DNA of 64,000 bases from contig LT984854.1 of the NCBI GenBank assembly GCA_900258555.1, positions 608,195-672,194 of the forward strand. Reading direction: 5' to 3'. Of the stretch, positions 1 to 7,491 are shown in pieces. The notes beneath the pieces are model-generated. The model saw nothing but the letters and a program-made list of their open reading frames with translations. It was not told the origin of the DNA and did not search any database. The stretch comes from an uncultured Desulfobacterium sp. (GTDB lineage Bacteria; Desulfobacterota; DSM-4660; Desulfatiglandales; Desulfatiglandaceae). A program made the translations under genes and the position numbers. Numbering within the stretch: position 1 is the stretch's first letter; each line of letters begins with the position of its first letter.

Positions 1-315
1 GCCGAGCTCCGCCAGGTGGAAGCCGACGCGGTGACCATCGGCATCCCCGCGCTGCGCGCCAAGCAGAACGTGGAGGTCAAAGGCGTGGGCCGCAAATTCT
101 CGGGCGTCTACTACTGCCATTCGGTCCGCCACGCTTTCGGCGAGGGCGGATATCACTGCGAACTGAAACTCAAGAAAAACGCCCTGGGCAAAGGGGCCGG
201 CGACAAGTCGGACGAGGCCAAGGGCAAGCAGAACGACCAGGAAGCGCCGCCCACGCCGAAGGAAGAGCCGCCGCCGATGGTGACCATCGACGCGGACAGC
301 GGGCGGAGGTTGTAA
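1..315 (+). CDS. Phage late-control D / baseplate hub protein, C-terminal fragment
   Basis: This is the end of an ORF open from base 1 in frame 1, so its start lies left of the window. The visible 104 residues contain a compact beta-rich segment (KGVGRKFSGVYYCHSVRH, then GGYHCELKLKKNALG) that closely resembles the last domain of gpD/VgrG/gp27-type hub proteins of contractile tails. A Lys/Glu/Pro-rich low-complexity tail of about 40 residues follows. The hub sits at the centre of the baseplate beneath the spike, and the gpV-type spike, PAAR tip and wedge genes downstream fit that role. The family call rests on this short conserved segment and on gene order. The GTG at position 16 is not a plausible start. 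Confidence 0.72.
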   Translation, partial: AELRQVEADAVTIGIPALRAKQNVEVKGVGRKFSGVYYCHSVRHAFGEGGYHCELKLKKNALGKGAGDKSDEAKGKQNDQEAPPTPKEEPPPMVTIDADSGRRL

Positions 316-328
316 GGAGGAAAAGCAC

Positions 329-760
329 ATGGGAGATTTGAGTCGGAATTTCTCGAAGAGCGAGTTCGTCTGCCGGTGTTGCGGCAGGGCCGAGATCGAT
401 GAACGCCTCGTGGATGCGCTCCAGGAATTGCGCGACCTCGCGGGCGCTCCCGTCCGCGTCACCAGTGGCTATCGCTGTCCCGAGCACAACCGGGCGGTAG
501 GAGGTGCAAAACAGAGCCGGCATTTGCTCGGACATGCCGCGGACATCGTGATCAAGGGCTTGTCCGTCGCCGGAATGTACGAACTCGCCGAGCAGGTGGA
601 CGCCTTCCGCGAGGGCGGAATCGGCGTCTACCCGGAGCAAGGATTTGTCCACGTCGACATACGCGAGGGGCGGACCCGCTGGGGGAACCTCGACGGCAAA
701 TACGTTTCGTTCGAAGAAGCCATGAAAACCAACGGAGGTGAACGCAATGCAACAGCTTGA
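329..760 (+). CDS. Phage M15-family D-Ala-D-Ala carboxypeptidase (VanY-like endolysin)
   Basis: A 143-residue zinc peptidase of the M15A type that would cleave peptidoglycan stem peptides during lysis or tail penetration. The zinc-site motifs are visible: SRHLLGHAAD at about residues 63-72 (HxxGxAxD) and HVDIR at about 108-112. SGYRCPEHN is the usual segment ahead of the first motif. A Cys-rich FVCRCCG near residue 14 is common in phage members. AAGGAGG lies 10 bases before the ATG. It overlaps the next gene start, and in tail operons such an enzyme beside holin-like genes usually forms a lysis set. It could instead be a structural baseplate peptidase. It has the usual single-domain length. 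Confidence 0.85.
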   Translation: MGDLSRNFSKSEFVCRCCGRAEIDERLVDALQELRDLAGAPVRVTSGYRCPEHNRAVGGAKQSRHLLGHAADIVIKGLSVAGMYELAEQVDAFREGGIGVYPEQGFVHVDIREGRTRWGNLDGKYVSFEEAMKTNGGERNATA

Positions 761-1073
761 ACAGATTCTGACTTTCGTCCTGGACCACAAGGAACTCATC
801 GCGACCTTGTTTGTGACGCTCGTTACCGTCATCAAGCTCACGGCCTGGGGCCGGGCCAAGGCCTCGGCACTTGACGCGGTGATCGGCGTCATCGAGCGGC
901 TCGGAGCGAAAGAGGTCAAAACCGGCATCGCCGGCCAGGAACTCAAGCTCGAAACCGCGGCGCAGGACGCCCTTCGTCATGCCGTGGCCAAGGCCGATCC
1001 GAAGAAGACGCCGGACAGAACCGTCACCCGCATCGTGCGCGAGGTGCTTCGGGGCTTCCTGCCGCTGAAGTGA
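747..1073 (+). CDS. Small membrane protein, holin candidate
   Basis: A 108-residue protein with one hydrophobic helix at roughly residues 15-32 (LIATLFVTLVTVIKL) followed by a charged alpha-helical region. I chose ATG 747 because GGAGG lies eight bases upstream; the in-frame GTG at 738 overlaps that ribosome site. It overlaps the end of the M15 peptidase gene by 14 bases, suggesting coupled translation. A short membrane protein next to a cell-wall peptidase suggests a holin or pore-forming helper, but there is no family signature that I recognise. It could also be a membrane anchor for the tail. Confidence 0.6.
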   Translation: MQQLEQILTFVLDHKELIATLFVTLVTVIKLTAWGRAKASALDAVIGVIERLGAKEVKTGIAGQELKLETAAQDALRHAVAKADPKKTPDRTVTRIVREVLRGFLPLK

Positions 1074-1086
1074 TCCGGAGGAAGAC

Positions 1087-2136
1087 GTGATCGAGACACA
1101 GGACCGCCAGCACGAGGAACGCTACAAAAACCGCTGGTACGGAAAGTATAGAGCGTTCTTGAGGGACAACAACGATCCGGAGCGGCTCGGCCGCTGCCGA
1201 CTCGAAATTCCTGCCGTGCTCGGCACCGGCAAGGAGAACTGGTCGGATTGGGCGTGGCCCTGCTTTGCCTACGGAGGCAACGAAGACATCGGCGTGTTTC
1301 TCGTCCCCGAGGAAGGAGCTTCCGTCTGGGCCGAGTTCGAGGGCGGCATCGTCCAATACCCGATCTGGTCCGGCGTCTGGCTGGCCAAGAGCAACCCCGG
1401 CGAACAACCGGAGGAATCGAAGCGCCTGTGCTCCGATCCGACCTGCATCGACTGTGAAGACAAGGTCGAGCACAAGCCCGATCGGCGGGACGACCTGGAG
1501 CACAAAAAACACCACAGCCACCCGCCGTACTACTGCCCGCGCCGCAAGGTTCTGCTCAAGACCGAGACCGGCCACACCATCGTTCTCGACGACCGGGACG
1601 AGGAGGAGTTCCTCAAGGTCATCGACCGGGCCGGACAGATTCTTCACATGGAATGCCGCGTGAAGCGCGACGTTCAGATCGGCAATGCGCGCCGCCGGGG
1701 AACCAAGGACGCCGAGCAGGGCGATCAGCTCGACATCGACTCGGACATCAAGGACCAGAAGGCCCGCATCGAGATCACCGATCTGTGCCGCCAGTTCGTG
1801 CGCTGGGAGGCGTGGAAGGACAAGGAGAAAATCCATATCCAGTCCTGTGACAAGTCCCGCGCCCGCTGGCAAAAGATTCTTATCGACACCACCAAGGGCA
1901 AGGAAAAGGTGCACATCTGGGGCCTCTGCGGCACCCAGGAAATCCTCATCGATTCCACCGCCGGGACCGAGATGATCCGCCTGGCCGACAAGGCCGGCCA
2001 GGTGGTCGTGATGAACGCGGCCGCCGGTCAGGAACGCATCCAGGCCGTGGACAAGTCAGGAAGCGTGATCCTCATGGATGCCGTCATGGGGAACATCGTC
2101 ATCCGATCCTCGAACAAGGTGCTGATCAACCCATGA
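1087..2136 (+). CDS. Baseplate assembly protein V / gp5-like central spike
   Basis: A 349-residue spike protein. The N-terminal part (about residues 15-115; RYKNRWYGKYRAFLRDN, then GRCRLEIPAVLG and the EEGASVWAEFEGG stretch) is the OB-fold of the gp5/gpV/VgrG family. The C-terminal third consists of repeated beta-strand units of 18-22 residues (ILIDTTKGKEKVHI, ILIDSTAGTEMIRL, VVVMNAAAGQERI, VILMDAVMGNIVI), the pattern of the triple-stranded beta-helix needle. The protein should trimerise beneath the hub and carry the PAAR tip encoded at 3288. The start is GTG 1087 after GGAGG. The stop overlaps the next gene's ATG. Confidence 0.88.
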   Translation: MIETQDRQHEERYKNRWYGKYRAFLRDNNDPERLGRCRLEIPAVLGTGKENWSDWAWPCFAYGGNEDIGVFLVPEEGASVWAEFEGGIVQYPIWSGVWLAKSNPGEQPEESKRLCSDPTCIDCEDKVEHKPDRRDDLEHKKHHSHPPYYCPRRKVLLKTETGHTIVLDDRDEEEFLKVIDRAGQILHMECRVKRDVQIGNARRRGTKDAEQGDQLDIDSDIKDQKARIEITDLCRQFVRWEAWKDKEKIHIQSCDKSRARWQKILIDTTKGKEKVHIWGLCGTQEILIDSTAGTEMIRLADKAGQVVVMNAAAGQERIQAVDKSGSVILMDAVMGNIVIRSSNKVLINP

Positions 2137-2918
2137 TAAGCAACGAAATGACAAGCCCCGCGGCATCCCTGGTCATAACCGTGCATGACGGCGAGCGTTA
2201 TCTCGCCGAGGCGGTCGAAAGTGTTCTGGCCCAAACCCGGCGGGACTTCGAACTGGTCGTCTGGGACGACGGTTCGACTGACCGGACACTGGAGATCGCC
2301 GGTGACTACGCCAAGCTGGACGACCGAGTTCGCGTCGTCGCTGCGAAGTATCTGGGCCGGACCCCGGCGCTCAAGGCCGCGATTGCAGAGACGACCGCGC
2401 CGTACCTCGGCTGGGTCGACAGCGACGACATCCTCGCCGCGACGACGCTGGAGGAGACCGCCGCGGTTCTCGACCGGGAATCCTCTGTAGGTCTGGTCTA
2501 CACCGACTACGTGACCATTGGGGAGGACGGCAAGGCACGCGGCTACGGCAATCGCTGTCGGATTCCCTTCTCCAAGGACCGGATGCTTCTCGACTTCATG
2601 ACTTTCCATTTCCGCCTGATGCGGCGCTCGGCCTTCGACGCGGCGGGCGGCATCGACGAAAGCTTCCGTTGCGCCGAGGACTACGATCTCTGCCTGCGCA
2701 TGGCGGAACTGACCGAGGTCCGTCACATCCGCAAACCGCTCTATTACTACCGCATCCATGCGGACTCGATCTCCCAGCGCATGCGGATCGAACAGATCCA
2801 CTGCGCCCGCGACGCCGTGACCCGGGCGCTGGAACGGCGCGGCCTGTCCGACCGGTTCGAAATCGATCTGCAGATACGCGGACGCTTTTCGCTGAGAAGG
2901 AGAAAGCCGAATGGATGA
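2133..2918 (+). CDS. Family 2 glycosyltransferase inside the tail operon
   Basis: A 261-residue GT-A glycosyltransferase. ASLVITVHDGERYLAEAV and FELVVWDDGSTD form the nucleotide-sugar site, DSDD at about residue 94 is the DxD metal motif, and CAEDYDLCLR (about 183-192) supplies the ED acceptor-side motif. No membrane segment is seen, so it is probably cytosolic. The ATG overlaps the stop of the spike gene by four bases and its own end overlaps the next gene, so it belongs to the tail transcript and is not a later insertion. A role in glycosylating a tail protein is inference. Donor and acceptor cannot be read from the sequence. Confidence 0.88.
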   Translation: MISNEMTSPAASLVITVHDGERYLAEAVESVLAQTRRDFELVVWDDGSTDRTLEIAGDYAKLDDRVRVVAAKYLGRTPALKAAIAETTAPYLGWVDSDDILAATTLEETAAVLDRESSVGLVYTDYVTIGEDGKARGYGNRCRIPFSKDRMLLDFMTFHFRLMRRSAFDAAGGIDESFRCAEDYDLCLRMAELTEVRHIRKPLYYYRIHADSISQRMRIEQIHCARDAVTRALERRGLSDRFEIDLQIRGRFSLRRRKPNG

Positions 2919-3285
2919 AACCCGACATGACAGCGCCCCGTGCGACTGGAACCAGAGCGAGCGATTGCTGGCCAGGACCTTCGAATCCTGGCGGGCCGAA
3001 TTCCGGAGCATCCTCGAAGACCACCGCCGGGAGATTCAGGCGCGGCTCGAGAAGATCGAACGCGAGATCGAGAAAAAATCAGACAAGGAAAACGTGGACC
3101 TTCTGGTGCGCAGCATCCAGGACGATCTGCGCCGCCATACCGACGACATCAAGAACCTGCAGTCGGGTATGAACGAGAAGATGGGCGTCGAGACGATGTG
3201 GAAGGTGGTCGGCCTCGTGCTCACCGTCGGGGGTGCCGTGGGCGGCGTGGTCGGCTTTCTGGTCCACGTCCTCACGGGAAAATAA
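2911..3285 (+). CDS. Coiled-coil protein with C-terminal membrane helix (XhlA/holin-like)
   Basis: 124 residues: a charged coiled coil (about 20-75, rich in Glu/Arg/Lys with regular Ile/Leu), then a single Gly/Val-rich membrane helix near residues 97-118 (VVGLVLTVGGAVGGVVGFLV). This matches the build of haemolysin XhlA-type and other phage holin accessory proteins. GAGAAGGAG precedes ATG 2911, which overlaps the glycosyltransferase gene by eight bases. Together with the 747 protein and the M15 peptidase it could form a lysis set, though here it is placed between spike and PAAR genes. Function is inferred from topology only. Confidence 0.62.
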   Translation: MDETRHDSAPCDWNQSERLLARTFESWRAEFRSILEDHRREIQARLEKIEREIEKKSDKENVDLLVRSIQDDLRRHTDDIKNLQSGMNEKMGVETMWKVVGLVLTVGGAVGGVVGFLVHVLTGK

Positions 3286-3287
3286 CC

Positions 3288-3554
3288 ATGGCAAGGCCTC
3301 AGGCGAGACTCGGCGACATCTCCAGTCACGGCGGCGTGATCGTCACCGGTGCGCTTCGCACCGTCGTCAACGGAAGGCCCACTGCACGCCTGGGCGACCT
3401 GCACGTCTGCCCGATTCCGGGCCACGGCGTGACCCCCATAGTGACGGGCAGCCTCGACACCGCGACCGAGGGACTGCCGAACGCCCGCATCGGCGACATC
3501 ACGGCCTGCGGCGCGATCATCGTGACCGGCAGCCTGAACACGAATGACGACTGA
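3288..3554 (+). CDS. PAAR-repeat spike tip protein
   Basis: An 88-residue protein made of three repeats of the PAAR pattern: ARLGDISSHGG, ARLGDLHVCPIPGHG and ARIGDITACGA, each followed by a V-T-G-[SA]-L turn. PAAR proteins form the sharp cone that caps the trimeric gp5/VgrG spike, binding a metal with His and Cys residues such as those seen here. The ATG at 3288 lies three bases after the preceding stop. Length matches single-domain PAAR proteins with no toxin extension, so it is a plain tip and not an effector carrier. Confidence 0.88.
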   Translation: MARPQARLGDISSHGGVIVTGALRTVVNGRPTARLGDLHVCPIPGHGVTPIVTGSLDTATEGLPNARIGDITACGAIIVTGSLNTNDD

Positions 3555-3563
3555 GGACCGAGG

Positions 3564-3890
3564 ATGGATTACGAGGAACCACAGTTTCACTACTGGGACG
3601 TCTTCCCCAAGGCGGTGAAGGTATCGCTCACCGGCTGGTCGGTGACGATACCGCTTTCCGTGCGCGGCGCTCCCACCGGCCAGATCGAGTTCGAATCCGC
3701 CGATTCCAATATCGCCTGGGTGGATGAAGACGGAAGACTTAACCTCGGCTGGCAGGCGGGCGCGACGGTCGTCATGGCTTACGACTCGGAGAATCGGGAC
3801 AGCGTCCGCTACATCCAGGTGGAGGTCGTCGATTACGGACAAGGCGGAGGCGGAGGATACGACGGATATGGCTATGAGTATCCAGAATAA
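3564..3890 (+). CDS. Ig-like (BIG2-type) tail protein
   Basis: 108 residues forming one bacterial Ig-like domain (about 15-92): FESADSNIAWVDEDGRLN is the typical turn and strand pattern of group 2 domains, and YIQVEV is the last strand. It ends in a Gly/Tyr-rich tail. The first 90 residues align with the N-terminal half of the next gene, indicating a tandem duplication. The position after PAAR and before the wedge genes suggests a baseplate decoration or adhesion protein. Nothing catalytic is visible. The start follows a GAGGACCGAGG ribosome site. Confidence 0.6.
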   Translation: MDYEEPQFHYWDVFPKAVKVSLTGWSVTIPLSVRGAPTGQIEFESADSNIAWVDEDGRLNLGWQAGATVVMAYDSENRDSVRYIQVEVVDYGQGGGGGYDGYGYEYPE

Positions 3891-4608
3891 CTCTCCGGTG
3901 CCTTTCTGGGAAGTTGCTCCCTCCCTGATCAGGGAGCCCTATCGGGAGGCGGAACAAGCGGTCCCGGTGGCGGTGATCGGATCGCCGGGGAGCGAGGTAC
4001 GGTTCGAGTCCCTCCATCCGGAAATCGCCCGAGTCGAGAACGGCGTTCTGCGCTTCGGCGCGACACCCGGGGCTACGGTCATCGTCGCCGAGGCGATCCA
4101 TGGCGAAGTGGTGTCATCCCGCAGATATATCCAGGTCGATGTGGAGAAGCCGAAAACCGCGGCGGTGCTCGACTGGAGGCCGTCCGGCTATGTGGAACTT
4201 CTGCCGGATGGAACCTGGCATTTCTACTATTTCTCCGGTTGGTACGACGCCTCCGGCAGCAATATCCGCGTGACCGGAGAGCTTGCATCGGAGGTGACCC
4301 TGGACCGGGGCTACCTCCTTCGGTTCGACGTCTGGGGTGAAATCGAAAGCGTGGACGGACACTACTTCGACCAGCTCGAGCTGTACGTGGACGGGTGGTT
4401 CATGAGGAGCTTCAATCCGACTTACGACATGAACGGCGCTCCGCTGCAGCCGTACCCCGTTCCGCGAAGGACCGAGACCATCGACCTGTCTCAGTTCACG
4501 GGCGGCTCTGTCACGCTGCGGTTTCTTTGGGACACGGGCGACGGCCTTTACCAGAAGTTCGACGGCTGGTTCGTGCAGAACATCGAACTCATACCTATCG
4601 GGAGTTGA
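3868..4608 (+). CDS. Ig-like plus beta-sandwich tail protein
   Basis: About 246 residues. Residues 8-90 repeat the Ig-like domain of the preceding gene (FWEVAP, FESLHPEIARVENGVLRF, RRYIQVDV). The rest, about residues 100-246, is an aromatic-rich beta domain (WHFYYFSGWYD, LRFDVWGEIESVDGHYFDQ, LRFLWDTGDG) resembling carbohydrate-binding jelly rolls in layout. I chose ATG 3868 with GGAGG 11 bases upstream; ATG 3874 is also possible. It overlaps its paralogue by 23 bases. A host-surface binding role is plausible but unproven. Confidence 0.6.
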   Translation: MAMSIQNNSPVPFWEVAPSLIREPYREAEQAVPVAVIGSPGSEVRFESLHPEIARVENGVLRFGATPGATVIVAEAIHGEVVSSRRYIQVDVEKPKTAAVLDWRPSGYVELLPDGTWHFYYFSGWYDASGSNIRVTGELASEVTLDRGYLLRFDVWGEIESVDGHYFDQLELYVDGWFMRSFNPTYDMNGAPLQPYPVPRRTETIDLSQFTGGSVTLRFLWDTGDGLYQKFDGWFVQNIELIPIGS

Positions 4609-4614
4609 CGGAAC

Positions 4615-5559
4615 ATGGTTGTCGGAAACGGATACGGAGAAGAGGGCGGCGGGCCGATTATCGAGCAGACCAGTTCGTCGCCGTCCCATTACGAGATCAT
4701 GGCGCTGGCGCGCCTGCTCGCCGACGGGCTCGGCGTGACGGACGGCGAGGGTGAGGAGCCCTATCTCCGACAGATTCGAAACAGCCTAGCCGAGATCAAA
4801 GGCATTCTGCAGCAGAGTCACGACGCCTCCGAAGCCCTGCGGGCGGAAGCTCAAACGGTACTGGAGGCGCACGCCGAGAGCGCGCAGCAATACATGCAAG
4901 TCGTGGATCAACCCACGCCGCCGGACTTTGATCCCTTCGTCGCCATGCCGGCGGGCACCGCCGTGAGAGACCTCCCGGATGGGGGGCGACTTTTCACCCT
5001 GGCCGACGGCGTCATGGTTCGGGTGGGACCGGACGGAAGACTGACGGCCATCGGTATGGATGGCTCTGTGACCCTTCTCGAACCCGCGCGCGGCGGCGTA
5101 GTGACGCTTCCCGACGGACGGGAGCTTATGCTCAAGCCCGAGGCGGTGCGTGTGACCCACGAAGCGGCCGGGATCGAAGGGCTTCCCCTGGACATCGATC
5201 CGGTACAGACCGCGCAGGGACGCTGCCGAGTGGAGTTACCGGGCGGATACCGGCTGGATGTATTCCAGTCAGAGCGCACGGCCATGATCGGCAACCCCGC
5301 GGGCACTTCTGTGGTGCTCGGGATTTCCCGCATCGAAGGCGTGGGAGAGGATATCGAGGTTCGTCTGGTACCCGGCGGGGCCAAGGGCTTTACGGCCATG
5401 GAAAGCGGTCACAAGGGTGTCATAGAGGCCGACGGCACGATCCATGTCGCGATGTCGAGCGGGTTGGACTTGGGCATTCATTTCCCGGACAACGATGACT
5501 CCAATGGGGACCCAGGTTCGGGTGACCCGCCCCCCTGCATCTGCGAGGAGAGTGACTGA
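4615..5559 (+). CDS. Beta-rich tail module protein, function unknown
   Basis: A 314-residue protein I do not recognise. An N-terminal Gly/Ser-rich stretch is followed by a helical segment (about 25-105, Ala/Glu/Gln-rich), then a run of short beta units with repeated D-G turns (LPDGGRLFTLADGVMVRVG, VGPDGRLTAIGMDG, VTLPDGRELML). It ends in an Asp/Pro/Cys-rich tail (DPPPCICEESD). The gene abuts the wedge gene (TGATG overlap at 5559), which places it in the baseplate transcript. A structural or cell-binding role is likely; no enzyme motif is visible. Confidence 0.5.
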   Translation: MVVGNGYGEEGGGPIIEQTSSSPSHYEIMALARLLADGLGVTDGEGEEPYLRQIRNSLAEIKGILQQSHDASEALRAEAQTVLEAHAESAQQYMQVVDQPTPPDFDPFVAMPAGTAVRDLPDGGRLFTLADGVMVRVGPDGRLTAIGMDGSVTLLEPARGGVVTLPDGRELMLKPEAVRVTHEAAGIEGLPLDIDPVQTAQGRCRVELPGGYRLDVFQSERTAMIGNPAGTSVVLGISRIEGVGEDIEVRLVPGGAKGFTAMESGHKGVIEADGTIHVAMSSGLDLGIHFPDNDDSNGDPGSGDPPPCICEESD

Positions 5560-6014
5560 TGGCTTTGGATTTTCTCGGACGCGGGCTGAAGTTCCCCTTC
5601 CGCTTTCAGCGGCGGTCCGGGGGCGCCCAGGTCTCCTCGGCCACCTCCACTGAACATGAACATATCCACGAGAGCATCATCCAGATTCTCGGCACCCGGC
5701 CGGGCGAACGCTTCATGCGCCCGGAATTCGGGTCGAGGCTCAAAGACCTGGTGTTCGAGCCGAACGACGAGGTGCTGAAGGGCCTGATCCGCCATTACGT
5801 GATCGACGCCGTGAAACGCTGGGAGAAACGGGTCGTCATCACCGGCGTCTCCTTCGACGATTCCCCCTCGAACAAGGACAGCAATCTTCTCCCGGTCCGC
5901 ATCGCCTATCGCGTCATTCAAAGCCAGGTGGAAGGCAACCTGGTCTATCCCTTCTACCGCGAGCCGCGCCAATCCGCTCCGCCCCGACAGTTCCGCTCCG
6001 TCGCCGGTAAGTAA
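5559..6014 (+). CDS. Baseplate wedge protein gp25/gpW-like
   Basis: 151 residues of the GPW/gp25 family. Hallmarks are the Glu/His-rich entry (EHEHIHESIIQILGTRPGERFMRPEFGS), LVFEPND, and the closing strand pattern LVYPFY. The family forms the inner wedge attachment of contractile baseplates, pairing with the gpJ-like protein encoded next. About 35 unusual N-terminal residues precede the core. The ATG overlaps the previous stop. A gap of 67 bases with a GC-rich dyad separates it from the gpJ gene. Confidence 0.88.
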   Translation: MALDFLGRGLKFPFRFQRRSGGAQVSSATSTEHEHIHESIIQILGTRPGERFMRPEFGSRLKDLVFEPNDEVLKGLIRHYVIDAVKRWEKRVVITGVSFDDSPSNKDSNLLPVRIAYRVIQSQVEGNLVYPFYREPRQSAPPRQFRSVAGK

Positions 6015-6081
6015 CAAGCGGGTCCTCGTCCGGCTCCTCCGGTGGGACCACTTGTGACCGAACCGCAACGGATGAACGGAA

Positions 6082-7491
6082 ATGGGCAGAGCGAGCATCG
6101 CTTACACGAACAAGGACTACGACTCCCTGCGCCGGGAACTGCTGGCGCGGGTGCCGCAGCTCACCGACCGCTGGACGGACTTCAACGCGTCCGACCTCGG
6201 CGTGGTGTTGCTGGAACTCTTCTGCGGCATCGGCGACATGCTGGCCTACTATCTCGACGCCCAGGCGGCGGAGGCCTTCCTGCCCACCGCCCGCCAGCGG
6301 CAGAACGTCATCAACCTCTGCAAGCTCATCAGCTACCGGCTCGACGGGCCGGTGGCCGCAACCACCACCTTGCGTTTCTCCCTGGCCGCGCCGCTCGAAG
6401 CGGACCTGGTGATCCCGGCAGGAACGACGTGCAGAGCCCGTCTGGAAGAAAACGACATCGTGTTCGAGACGGCCGAAGACGCGACGATCCCTCGGAGCCG
6501 GACGAGCGTCGATGCGGTCGCGCGCCAGGGGAAACGCAAGACCGAGACTTTTACGGTCGACAGGGAAACGAGCGATCCGATCATCCTGGCCGGAAAGGAA
6601 ATCGCCCACGGTTCGATCCGTGTGTGGTTGCGGGATCAAGAATGGACCGGGGTATCCCACTTCCAGGAAAGCGGCTCCGACTCGCGCCACTTCATGGCCG
6701 AGACCGATGCGCTGGACATAACACGGATCGTCTTCGGCGACGGATTGCGCGGAGCGGTTCCCGACACCGGCGCTGAAATCCGCGTCGAGTACCTCGAAAC
6801 CCTCGGGGCCGAAGGCAATCTCGGCCCCAACCTCGTCACGGAGCTTCTCTCGCCCATCTACCTCGACGGCGGTCTGGTTCCCCTCGCGGTAACCAACCCG
6901 GCCCCGGCGACCGGCGGAGCGGACCGCGAGACGCTGGAACATGCCCGCCGACAGGCCCCGGCCGAGGTCCGTTCGCTCTGGAAGGCGGTCACCAAGGAGG
7001 ATTGCCTGGCTCTGGCGAAGGGGTTTCCCGGCGTGGCCAAAGCCCAGGTCCTCGACGTCAACGACTGCAAGAACATCCGCTACTACCAGGTCAACATGGC
7101 CGTGGCCCCGGACGGCGGCGGCCCGCCGTCAACGCTTCTCAAACAGGACCTCGCCGAATACCTGGAATCGCGCAAAGTCATCACCGTCGAGATCAACCTC
7201 TTCGATCCCGTCTACCGGCCGGTCTCGATTGACGCGGAGGTGTTCGCCTATGCCGGCGAGGACCTCGACCTGGTCCGGAGCCGTGTCGAACAGGCATTGG
7301 CGGATTTCTTCGCCTTCGACCGCATGAACTTCGGTGCACCGGTCCACTACTCGGATCTGGTAGCGCTTCTGGACGGCGTGCGGGGTGTGAGCCATGTGCG
7401 CATGTACACGCCGACCCAGGACGTCGACATCCGCGCCGGTCAGATCGCGGCGCTCGGTCAGGTCAACCTCGACGTGCGGAGGGCGTCCTGA
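6082..7491 (+). CDS. Baseplate J-like wedge protein
   Basis: 469 residues of the baseplate J (T4 gp6) family. Diagnostic segments include YTNKDYDSLRRELL, LLELFCGIGDMLAYYLD and the central VFGDGLRGAVPDTGAEI loop seen in gp6 relatives. The C-terminal half carries a conserved alpha/beta region near DRETLEHARRQAPAE. J proteins form the peripheral baseplate ring and bind the gp25 wedge and the gpI protein, whose genes flank this one. The stop codon overlaps the ATG of the next gene at 7491. Confidence 0.9.
   Translation: MGRASIAYTNKDYDSLRRELLARVPQLTDRWTDFNASDLGVVLLELFCGIGDMLAYYLDAQAAEAFLPTARQRQNVINLCKLISYRLDGPVAATTTLRFSLAAPLEADLVIPAGTTCRARLEENDIVFETAEDATIPRSRTSVDAVARQGKRKTETFTVDRETSDPIILAGKEIAHGSIRVWLRDQEWTGVSHFQESGSDSRHFMAETDALDITRIVFGDGLRGAVPDTGAEIRVEYLETLGAEGNLGPNLVTELLSPIYLDGGLVPLAVTNPAPATGGADRETLEHARRQAPAEVRSLWKAVTKEDCLALAKGFPGVAKAQVLDVNDCKNIRYYQVNMAVAPDGGGPPSTLLKQDLAEYLESRKVITVEINLFDPVYRPVSIDAEVFAYAGEDLDLVRSRVEQALADFFAFDRMNFGAPVHYSDLVALLDGVRGVSHVRMYTPTQDVDIRAGQIAALGQVNLDVRRAS

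Noticed and set aside
170-946. 258-codon minus-strand ORF over the peptidase region
   Set aside because: Antisense to the M15 gene with clear zinc motifs. Composition is typical of a shadow frame.
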